Positions 45,115 through 53,878 of a stretch of 64,000 nt of DNA are shown in pieces. This DNA is from Blastobasis lacticolella (Eukaryota; Arthropoda; Insecta; Lepidoptera; Blastobasidae). The stretch is taken from contig LR990044.1 in NCBI GenBank assembly GCA_905147135.1, forward strand, positions 20,467,622-20,531,621, read 5' to 3'. Positions within the stretch are counted from its first letter, which is position 1. Every line of letters starts with the position of its first letter. Made by a program: the position numbers and the translations under genes. The notes below the pieces were generated by a model. The model saw only the letters and a program-made list of their open reading frames with translations, was not told the DNA's origin and searched no databases.

Positions 45115-45288
45115 GGGCCGATTTTTCATTCCTCAGTTAAAATTTATCTGCCCGATAAAGTAATATACTGCCAAATTAAAAGAATCTGTAATCCTTCACT
45201 TATATTTGAAGTAATAATACCATTTTATTTAGTCGTTTAATAACTTATCAGACTGATATGTATTATCTGAGGATTGAAAAATCGGCCC
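45115..45288. mobile_element. 174-bp MITE with 22-bp terminal inverted repeats and TAA duplication
   Basis: GGGCCGATTTTTCATTCCTC at the left and GAGGATTGAAAAATCGGCCC at the right (reverse complements with one mismatch). TAA flanks both ends (45112-45114 and 45289-45291). A TWA duplication and this TIR fit PIF/Harbinger-like MITEs. The core has no ORF. Confidence 0.8.
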
Positions 45289-45368
45289 TAAGTGGTATAT
45301 TCGAACCGATAAGTAAACGAGAGCATTATCATGACAGGAATTGAAACTGTTTTTGCTTGCATTTTCAG

Positions 45369-45418
45369 ATTCTGCGCAGTGACATCACGGAGAAATCAAC
45401 ATGCGGTGGATTGCAGTG
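45369..45418 (+). CDS. Candidate first coding exon of a new gene (start codon and beginning of a signal peptide)
   Basis: The sequence TTTTTGCTTGCATTTTCAG (acceptor ending 45368) is followed by 32 nt of possible 5' UTR, then ATG CGG TGG ATT GCA GTG at 45401-45418 and the donor GTATGT at 45419. The encoded MRWIAV is the kind of hydrophobic start seen in insect secreted proteins, where a first coding exon often holds only the first residues of the signal peptide. The intron phase would be 0. A TATA promoter candidate lies about 2.9 kb upstream. No next exon was found to the window end, though the following intron could be long. The evidence is splice-site quality only, so it could be chance. 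Confidence 0.45.
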
Positions 45419-46573
45419 GTATGTGCTCATTTTGTTAATACTTACTTTTACGTAATGTAGGTGAGCTTTTTTCTCGTATTTTACTAAGGATTATGTCAAC
45501 AAATCAAAGTGATTTTAACTCCATGTTTAAGCCGAGGAGAAATTGTTCCTTGAAGCCTTTAAGCACTTATGACATAATTCTTTTTGGCAACATAATGCTA
45601 CACACAACTTAATTGCCTAGTGTATGTCCGCGGTGCGTTTCCCCTGCTTTCTGGCACTGACCTTTGCCTATTTTGTAAATCGGAATAACTATCTTTCCTA
45701 CTCCTACCTGTTACTTCTTAATTCAATTTTTTGCGGGTTCCAACACAGTATTAGCTTGTCCTCGGGCGCACCTAAGTGTCAAAACTCAAGATCTGTGTGT
45801 GGGCCTGTGTGTGACCCTGTAGCCAGGATATATCCTGGCTACACAGGAATTACAGCGGGAATGAAGTGGCATAGCCCGTAAGTCCGTAAATTGTTATTTT
45901 ATGCATCATTTTGACCAGCGCTTGCCATTGAACAAGTGAAAGTGTACACATACGTATTGATTCCTTTTAACACGTTCATGCGAACAACGCTTATGATATA
46001 TGTCATCATACGTGCGGCATTAATTATAAGGAACATTTGACACTTGGATGAGAGTGTGAGGTGTGAAACATCAACTCCTCCAACTCCAGCTGCACTCCAG
46101 CTGTCTGTCTTAAGTGACAATTTACAATATGGCGGCGATAGCTTTGATTTCGACCTTGTGCGAAATGATCCTTGTAGCATTGTACCTGGTATCTGATGAT
46201 GACTGCTGGCTGACTGATGATTATGGTGACTAGTATAAATATCTAAATGCATTTACAGCGCGATATAACAAAACATTATGCCAAAAAAGGGAACTTCATA
46301 AAGTTGTCATTCTCGATTATAGTATAGAGATTGTTGTAACTTGAGGCAATTTATTATCACCATACACTTTTTATATCGTCCATTCTATTAGTAACCGCGA
46401 CAGAATTGCACTGGATTCAATTACTGTGCAACAAAAGTAGATCTAGGTTCCAGACTCGGATGGTTTACAAATTGGATAACGGTATTCTTGTTAGGTTAGT
46501 TTGGCCGTGTGGGCCGGCGGAGTCGAATATACCTACCCCATCCATAGCAAACAGTACCGTATTTTCAAATAAT
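45419..46573. other. Non-coding stretch (possible intron)
   Basis: No exon with good splice sites noticed. Short open frames at 45624-45881 and 45899-46252 lack support. A TATCCTGGCTACACAGG region near 45830 has a small inverted repeat (AGCCAGGATATATCCTGGCT). Confidence 0.35.
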
Positions 46574-46585
46574 AATGGTGTAAGT

Positions 46586-46827
46586 GTGTGGTGTGTGGTG
46601 CCGCCACCTCAAAGAATAGCACCACCCCATCTCTTCCCGTGGGTGTCGTAAAAGGCGACTAAGGGACAAATCCGAAAGATGGGCAGCAGCATCTTTCTGG
46701 GTAGATTTACATCAACTGCACTGCGATCTCCAACCCGCCTGCCAAGCGTGGAGATTATGGCAATGACCTCCCCTTTCGTGGGAGAGGCCCGAAGTCCTGC
46801 AGTGGACTGTTACGGGCTGTGATGATG
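46586..46827 (+). mobile_element. Short retroposon family D, full-length, with 12-bp TSD
   Basis: 242 bp between exact copies of AATGGTGTAAGT (46574-46585 and 46828-46839). It starts GTGTGGTG, contains GTGGGTGTCGTAAAAGGCGA, CTCCAACCCGCCTGCCAAGC and GGAGATTATGGCAATGACC, and ends TTACGGGCTGTGATGATG, i.e. with a short GAT tail. Its start and end match the minus-strand copy at 33326-33578. Confidence 0.85.
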
Positions 46828-46879
46828 AATGGTGTAAGTAAAGTAGCTTTCCTGTGGGTTCTCACAGTGCTCGTCTGCC

Positions 46880-46990
46880 CTAGTCGTCTGCTTAGTGAAT
46901 GCACTGCGTTCAATACGGTTCTACGATTGGTCAATTTCGTTCACAGACGTTTAGTGCCGATTGCCACTCAAGTATTGCCAGTTGGACAAT
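46880..46990 (+). repeat. Dispersed repeat family E
   Basis: GAATGCACTGCGTTCAATACG, GATTGGTCAATTTCGTTC and CTCAAGTATTGCCAGTTGG. Similar copies at 43650 and 63738. Confidence 0.55.
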
Positions 46991-47030
46991 GCCACAGTCA
47001 GAGAAAAAAAAATCCTAACTAGTAAGCTAG

Positions 47031-47482
47031 GGGGACGTTCAGAAAATACGTCACGCTAAAATCAGCTTTTTCTGACCCCCTCCCCCATTGTCACGCTGTG
47101 TCACACTTTCTGTGACCCAATCTCAAAATATTTCGTCACAAAAACTAAGCCCAACCCCCCCCCCCCCCTGAATATGGTAAATTTTATTTAATAGTGCACA
47201 AATTTTGAGAATTTAAATATTTATTTAGTTTTTATAATAAAATTTAAATAAAGTAATAAATATCTTTTATAACGAATAAATAAATAATATTTTTTATTAA
47301 TCAGAAGTCCAAGGATTCTGTAAATGCGCCGAAATGTCTATAATTGGTATTGCAGCATCTTCTTCTTCTTCATTTATTTCAACGAACGTCACGTTGCCAT
47401 ACACCCCCCGTCCCCCCTTGTCACACTCAGCAAGAGCCCTCCCCCCCCCCCTTGTGTGCGAACGTATTTTATGAACGGCCCC
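47031..47482. mobile_element. 452-bp MITE with GGGGxCGTTCAxAAAATACGT ends
   Basis: Left end GGGGACGTTCAGAAAATACG and right end (reverse complement) GGGGCCGTTCATAAAATACG. The 3-bp TAG flanks both ends (47028-47030 and 47483-47485). The interior has TCACGCTGTGTCACACTTTC and long C runs (near 47155 and 47440) but no transposase. This terminal motif recurs widely in insects, so a DNA-transposon derivative is a fair inference. Confidence 0.72.
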
Positions 47483-47780
47483 TAGCTAACTTTCCAGTCT
47501 TTTTGGACAATATCAACACATGCACTGTGAGACCTTATAACGTTTCTGAATACGGGTACTTGTACAGAAATTCTACGATTTCGTTTCACTGACTGAAGGA
47601 GGCTTCCAAATGGGTAATATTTAGGAGCCTACGTTACTGCAAAATGTAAATTCAATGCACTTTGTCACTGTCTCATACTTTATGTCGAGTAGAAAAGGAC
47701 GCACTATATCACAATATATGAATGCGACTAAAACAGGCAATGTTAGCTAGTCAACAACGCTCGCCATTGCAACCACATTG

Positions 47781-48500
47781 CCATCTTGTCGTCAATATCC
47801 CAGTTTTGCTCTCGTGCGTGAGGGATCGGTTTCCGCCTTGCCCATGATCCTTTTTAGGATTGGCAGGTAATTACAATAAGCTATTGCCATGTGATCTCCG
47901 GGACCCTGTGAGCAGGGTAACCTGACCAGTTCGGAATATGGTTACACATTCAATCACCTGAATGAGCAGGTTTTCTGTGTTTTCCTTGTAAGAGAAAATG
48001 AAAATGAAAAGTATTTATTGAATTAGGATTACGTTAATTAATCTCTTTTCAAAAGTCAAAAATCTAACGGAAAACAAAGGGAAGTTAAGCGAGCTCATCC
48101 GAATAGGAGGCGACGCATGCAGACCGAACAGCGCGTACGAGGGCTTACTCCGGCAAGACACCGGGCACCTATACGCGCCACGCACATAACCGCCGGCGAA
48201 TCATGTGCGGCGCGCGCCCGGCCCCAGCCAGCCCGCCGGCGCTCACACCCGCACGCACCAGCCGGCCTACCCGCGTGGCCCCCTGAGCTCGGAACAAATA
48301 TGTAAAAAGAATGTCATCTGTCTGTCAGTATGCCGCTTCAGTTAGGAAAATGACCATCAGTGGGAAAAAGAAACGGCAAGAAACCCACAGGAGCATCGGT
48401 TAGTGTTCAACTAATGTACATATCTCAGAAAACGTCATCGAACTTTATCACACTCGATTACGAGTCAGACTCGTTAGCTATTAAACCACAGTCTCTCGGG
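47781..48500 (-). mobile_element. SINE family A, minus strand, split by a LINE fragment
   Basis: The 3' part (CCATCTTGTCGTCAATATCC to TTTTCCTTGTAAGAG, 47781-47994) and the head part (GCATCGGTTAGTGTTCAAC to 48500) belong to one SINE: joining them restores the usual GTAAGAGCATCGGTTAG. The head has lost good pol III boxes. Confidence 0.75.
47995..48390 (-). mobile_element. 5'-truncated LINE 3' end inside the SINE
   Basis: The minus strand starts CTGTGGGTTTCTTGCCGTTT, contains GC-rich UTR-like DNA, and ends with AATAAATAC and a CATTTTCATTTT tail (plus-strand AAAATGAAAATG at 47995). The CTGTGGGTTTCTTGCCGTTT block also occurs in the LINE at 59129-60535, so the two share a 3' UTR type. The 62-codon frame at 48117 is an artefact of the GC-rich part. 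Confidence 0.65.
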
Positions 48501-48587
48501 CATAATGTTTATTATCTCTCGAATTGAGTGGTGAATTGTCCAAGCATGTATTTCTTATTGTTATTATTATTTCTGTTTAGAATTTCA

Positions 48588-48695
48588 ACACTGCGATCTC
48601 TAACCGCTTGCAAAGCGTGGATATAATGGCAATTCCTCTACTAATCTAGAAGTGGCTCAAGTCCAATAGTGGGCTGTTGTTTGCAGTTGACATGT
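48588..48695 (+). repeat. Family D fragment
   Basis: CACTGCGATCTCTAACCGC, AAAGCGTGGATATAATGGCA and AGTGGGCTGTTGTTTGCAG resemble the 3' half of the family D element. Confidence 0.55.
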
Positions 48696-49041
48696 GATGT
48701 GATAATTGTGTTTCTAGGAAATTTTAATATGCGGTTAGTGGGTTGAGGCCAATTTTATAATACATGATTAAGGCCAATTTTAGCATGGTCTTAGCATCTA
48801 AGTTAATATCAATACCTAATTTATGTAATTTTATTATAATTAATTGTTAGAATTGAATTAGCAAACGTGTTTCGATCTCACTACTTATTTTGTATTAGGA
48901 TCAAGGATGTCACAGAGTTTTAGCATACACATAAATTAAAATGCATAAAGTTTTATCTCAAAAAAAACATTACGAATTTCCTAATACGTCGAAAGAAAGT
49001 TAACAAAGTTTATATCTGACAGTGAAACTGTATAATACGCA

Positions 49042-49422
49042 ATGAAGCCACATAACCCGACAAAAATACACGAAATTGAATATATGAATGAAATATTCAT
49101 AAGCCACTTTCAACTTTTGGAGTGCAAACACTTTGCTTACGTAATAGGAATTCCTTTTGGAGAACTAGAGAATTCTCGGTATGCTTTGTGTAGGTGTTGC
49201 TTTGGTTTATTTTCACGGTCACGGTGTAAAAGAACATTTACGTGCTACCTCCAAACAGAATCGTTGAAGACGCTGTCCGACATATTTCAGTATGTCCGGT
49301 TTGACAAATATTTTTATCAATGGCAATTTTATCAGGTAGTAAGACTTTGTCAAGCCTGTGTGAGTAGGTACGCCTTATCTGCCGCCAAGCAGAAATGCTT
49401 GCATTGTTGTGTTCCGATTTGA
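49042..49422 (+). CDS. Unassigned 126-codon Cys-rich ORF
   Basis: ATG at 49042 to TGA at 49420-49422. Eleven cysteines cluster in two places (LCRCCFGLFSRSRC and LCQACVSRYALSAAKQKCLHCC). I recognise no family. At this length and base composition such an ORF can occur by chance. There is no promoter, splice or repeat context to support it, so it is listed only as a candidate. Confidence 0.2.
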   Translation: MKPHNPTKIHEIEYMNEIFISHFQLLECKHFAYVIGIPFGELENSRYALCRCCFGLFSRSRCKRTFTCYLQTESLKTLSDIFQYVRFDKYFYQWQFYQVVRLCQACVSRYALSAAKQKCLHCCVPI

Positions 49423-49619
49423 AGGATATGTTCATCTTAATCCTCACAGTTACTGCGCACCCGCGGTTCTTCATTTTTGTTGCCTGCAACGTAAATGCTT
49501 GAATCGTAGATGTTATGGGTGACAGTTACCGCTTACCATCAGGCATGCGTCACCTTCTAGCTACCTGTATGAGCTCGCATAACTTTCATATTAGCTTTTT
49601 GACGTTTGAAAAGAGATTA

Positions 49620-49837
49620 AGGCCTTATACAATAAATACTTATTCATAAACTAATGTTCTAAAAAATAAAATAAAAAAGAAAAATATTTTACTAAAATAA
49701 AAAAATAAAAAAATTAAAATAATTTTTTAAGAATTAAAAATTCTTAATAAAATATATTTTAGTCAATCACCAAGTAATATCACCTACAATGTACACTACA
49801 GTTATACAATAAATGATTTCTGATTCTGATTCTGATT
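49620..49837 (+). repeat. LINE 3' end fragment with (TCTGAT)n tail
   Basis: An AT-rich segment ends in CAATAAATGATT followed by TCTGATTCTGATTCTGATTC, the polyadenylation-signal plus short-repeat tail seen on many insect LINEs. No coding part remains. Confidence 0.5.
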
Positions 49838-49872
49838 CATATAGGTTTTAAGAGTTTCGTGGTTATTCACTA

Positions 49873-50000
49873 CACTTTCACTACACATGTTATCGGGTTT
49901 GTTACCACGGTTAGTATGACGCATGCAGCTGCGTCGAAATATCGAGGTAAAAACAATACTAACCGTGGTAACAAACCCGATAACATGTGTAGTGAAAGTG
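49873..50000. mobile_element. 128-bp fold-back MITE with 45-bp perfect TIRs and TA flanks
   Basis: CACTTTCACTACACATGTTA... at 49873-49917 is the exact reverse complement of 49956-50000. TA flanks both ends (49871-49872, 50001-50002), matching the TA duplication of Tc1/mariner-type elements. The 38-nt loop contains GACGCATGCAGCTGCGTC, itself a palindrome. Confidence 0.85.
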
Positions 50001-50002
50001 TA

Positions 50003-51849
50003 ATACTTTTTCATTTTATAATCATTTCATTTTAAACGTACCTTCACCTGTCTACCTTCACGAATCGGTCGAAGGTTCTTGTTATAGATATTATGTGTAT
50101 GTAAGGTACGATTTTACGCCGGGATTAACATCGTTAACCAGTACTCTATACACAGTAACATTTGTAAACCGCCGTCGCTGCCGGCGACACCACAAACCAC
50201 TGTTTGACATAGGTAATGACATCTATGTGTTGACTCAACGATGATTATGCGATTACCAATGGCTTACTTGCAGGGCCAGAGCCAGATTAAGTCTATACCA
50301 GAAAAAATGAACAAATGCAAAAAACAAAAAATTCAAAGGAGAAACTTGGAACTATTAACTACAGAAGAAAAAGCACACACGCCTCGCTCACGTTCAATAA
50401 TCCTTGTCGCATTGACAGGTGACGTTTGACGTCTGTATCAGTGTGTCTATCTGTAGCATTGTAATTTCCGAACCGATTAACTACTCTTGAACGGACCTTT
50501 CTAACTTTTCTTTTTTTTTACTTTCCTTTTATGATTTGAGGTTATGTTTTTTCTCTATTAAAAACATTTTACTTTTTTATCATTTTAAATCAATATTAAT
50601 ATTTTTTTAATACACTTATTGAAAGTCATAGGTACCTAGTGTTGTACAATCTTACCAAATATTAATTTTTATAAAAAAATAATTAACAAATAATTCATAA
50701 TAATAATAAAATTCCAGTGTCTGTGATGGTGAAAGCTACCATGTGTATGTATCGCAACTAAATGCAACTAATGTAAAACATTACAATTTCATTCAGAATA
50801 TAATAAATTCTTATTCTTCTTAACGTGTCCAATCCGTCCCTGGCAATGTCATACATGCGGTTACGGAGCATCGCGGAGACATGACCATTACGCATCTGAC
50901 TGCGTCGCGGCTTATGTTATCTAACTTTTGAGTTTGTACACTTTTCGGTGTGTAGTGATGCCTAAATGTAGGTTAGACCAAGACCGAAGTATAGTTTTGT
51001 CGAGAGCGATTGCGTGTGTCGTTACGCTGTTTTCGGTTACTTGTTTTGATGGTTTATCAGATTCGTTGACGAAATTGAAAGGAGTTTACCAGTTTCTAGG
51101 CAACTTGCAACCAACAGCCAAATTTGTCCTATTATATGGTGATTTATTTCCAACGCCAACTTGCGTTGTTGTGTTCCAATTTGAAATCAATGATGAAAAC
51201 ATTTTTAACGTTAATGAATAAATGTCAGTTTGGTCCTTATAGTGATGATTAGTCACAACAAATTATTTTGTAGTGGTAAATGTATTTCTAAAATAAAATA
51301 AATTTACTTGGTTTTTCATTGCTTAGTAAGGAACACACACGGAGAGATAATCCAAATAATGAAAATTTCACTTTTGTCATTTTCGTCCAGGACATCTGTA
51401 AGACCGCAACAGGGCTCTGACCGTGTGTTTTCCTATATAGGAAAAAATTAGGTATCCTATCAAATCCGGACCAAAACTGAAAACCCGAAACCCGTCCCAT
51501 CACTAAACCGTTACCATTTGTGTTGTGTGAACTTCATTGTTGCACAATTTGCATTCAATTCTCAACGAGCCATGAAGAAGCGAGTTGTTCCCACCGCGGG
51601 ATTAGCGAGTCCGGCGATTAGTACCGCCTCTCTTTATTGTCTTTGGTATTCAGAATTCAGAACTCTTGTTTCTTCTTTTTTTGTTGTGTAATCTGTAAGT
51701 GTACTTTTAAACACCGATGAAAAAAGAAGGATGTTGTTTGACGTGTGTATCTGTGACTCTGTCTATCTGTGTGTCTGTCTGTGATATCGTAGTACCTGAA
51801 TGCGTTGACCGATTTGAAAGCAGTTTAGTTAGTATACTAAATATACAAC
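50003..51849. other. Non-coding stretch
   Basis: AT-rich blocks at 50500-50830. The open frame 50928-51221 (97 codons) has no recognised domain and starts at a TTG. Nothing supported. Confidence 0.35.
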
Positions 51850-51946
51850 TACATAACTCAGAAAAGAGTCATTGGTACATGGCCGCAGTGGGATTCGAAC
51901 CCGGTACCTCTCGCTTATCACAACCACTCAGCCACCGACGCTCCTT
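51850..51946 (-). repeat. SINE family A head fragment, minus strand
   Basis: TACATAACTCAGAAAAGAGTC, GTGGGATTCGAACCCGGTAC (B-box complement) and CCACTCAGCCACCGACGCTC. Only the 5' tRNA-like half is present. Confidence 0.75.
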
Positions 51947-52199
51947 ATTTAATGACATTATAAATCTCCCAAATACTCGTAAAAACAAGCAACAAACTAA
52001 AGAAACAAACACCAAAAAAGTAGACCAGGAAGCCGCAAAACCAGATGCAAAACCGGTCCGAGCTGTTCACATTTGGCACGTCCTGTTTCCCCACTCAATA
52101 AATGTCAGTGAACTTCAATCAACAGTCGAAATGAAGTATTAATTTTTCACGAGTAAGGTCTAGAGCTTAGTTCTTAGTTAATACGAGTCTATACATAGT

Positions 52200-52375
52200 A
52201 TAAAACTTAGTCGCTTCCCCCCGTCTGTCCCTATGTATCTATGTACGCTTAGATCTTTTAAACTACGCAACGGATTTTAATGCGGTTTTCAACAATAGAT
52301 AGAGTGATTCATGAGGAAGGTTTATAAGCAAGAATAAATAGAATAGGTAGGGGTAAAGTAGGTCCACTAGTTGTT
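52200..52375 (+). repeat. Dispersed repeat family C
   Basis: CCGTCTGTCCCTATGTATC, GTACGCTTAGATCTTTTAAA, CTACGCAACGGATTTTAATG and ATAGAGTGATTCATGAGG, ending near GTAGGTCCACTAG. A closely similar copy lies 0.9 kb downstream. Confidence 0.75.
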
Positions 52376-53089
52376 TTTATAAATTATTAGCTTTTACACG
52401 CGACTACGACCGCATTAAATTGTGTTAGGTTAGAACGTTCCAGACCCATTCCCGCGGAAACCATGTTGAATTTCGGGATGAATTATACCGTATGTGCTTT
52501 TAAGGGGTATAAGCTATACTCCTGCCAAATTTCATCTAATATCGCTAAATCCGCTCAGTAGTTTTTGCTTGGAGGAATAACGAATTTCAAATATACATCT
52601 TTACAAACCTTCGTATTTTAATATTGGTAGACAGGTATATAAAATCCATCCTTCCTAACTTTCGAACGTTGAACATTTTGGACTTGATTGGTAGATTTGG
52701 CACGATTTTAATGTCCGGCAATGGAATAATTATTCTAGTTTAACTGTACGAAACTCTTAAGTGCAGATGTTAATTACACGACTAATATACCATGAATATT
52801 AAACTACTTACACTAGACCTTGGTAATACTCATCTCTCGTAAATAAAAATTTCATATCAGAGATTATATCTATATTCAAAATTCCGGTATCATAAAATGG
52901 CCATAACATGGCAGGTTGACCCAGGGTCAGTGATGCCATCTAAATGTTAAATAATTGCTAACTTTTGCTTGTGAGAGTGGAGAGTTGAAGACCCTATAGT
53001 TCAGTTAACATACAGGTTTATAATGCTAGGCGGGTCATGTATGACTATAGTCTATAGTAACATACCTATCTATATCTAAAATGTAGACA
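52376..53089. other. Non-coding stretch
   Basis: No gene. CTGCCAAATTTCATCTAATATCG near 52522 resembles text found in old dispersed repeats. Confidence 0.35.
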
Positions 53090-53300
53090 TCGTATAAAAC
53101 AAAGTCGCTTCCCGCCGTCTGTCCCTATGTATGCATCTATGTACGCTTAGATATTTTAAACTACGCAACGGATTTTAATGCGGTTTTCAACAATAGATAG
53201 AGCGATTCAAGAGTAAGGTTTATAAGCAAGAAAAAAGGATAGGTAGGGGTATGGTAGGTGTATGCGAACGAAGTCGCGCTGGGTCCATTAGTATTCTATA
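53090..53300 (+). repeat. Dispersed repeat family C, second copy
   Basis: Same order as 52200-52375 (TATAAAACAAAGTCGCTTCC..., CTACGCAACGGATTTTAATG) and a fuller end with GAACGAAGTCGCGCTGGGTC. Confidence 0.75.
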
Positions 53301-53756
53301 AAACTAATAAGGTGTGTACGGTTATCTGTAAGTTTGAATGTTGGTTGTAATCTCAGAAATTACTTCAAAATGCCATTTTCTAAGACACATCCTTGATAGC
53401 AATGACGAAATGTCAGATAATAATAATAATAATAAAAGTTCTTTATTTATATAAGATTTGTACATTACTACATTGATACACTTGTAATACACAGAATGAA
53501 TAATTGTACAAATTAATTATTGAACCCTGATATCCAAACTAGGCACAGGCCTGTATCTTGGAGATCAGTGTTCTACCGAAAGCCAAATATGTGTTTAATG
53601 TTACAACCACATTGAGCGTACATGAATTGTACTTACAAATGTTACATAGACAAAGACAAAGAAGATTCTTGATAATAAATTTATAATGAAATGTGTTACA
53701 ACTTTATAAAACAAGTGTGTTGATACTTTTTAACGTATTTATGTGGGTGTGTGTAA

Positions 53757-53757
<1 letters not shown>

Positions 53758-53846
<89 letters not shown>
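53758..53846. repeat. (TG)44 microsatellite
   Basis: An uninterrupted TG run of about 89 bp in the LINE 3' UTR. The 75-codon Thr-His frame across it is an artefact. Confidence 0.95.
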
Positions 53847-53848
<2 letters not shown>

Positions 53849-53878
53849 TGTGGTAATGTAGTATGTCAGTCAAGACTT

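Noticed and set aside
48117..48305. GC-rich 62-codon Arg/Pro/Ala frame
   Set aside because: Lies in the UTR-like part of a truncated LINE inserted in a SINE.
51717..52142. 141-codon plus-strand frame
   Set aside because: Runs through a SINE fragment; the middle third is its translation.
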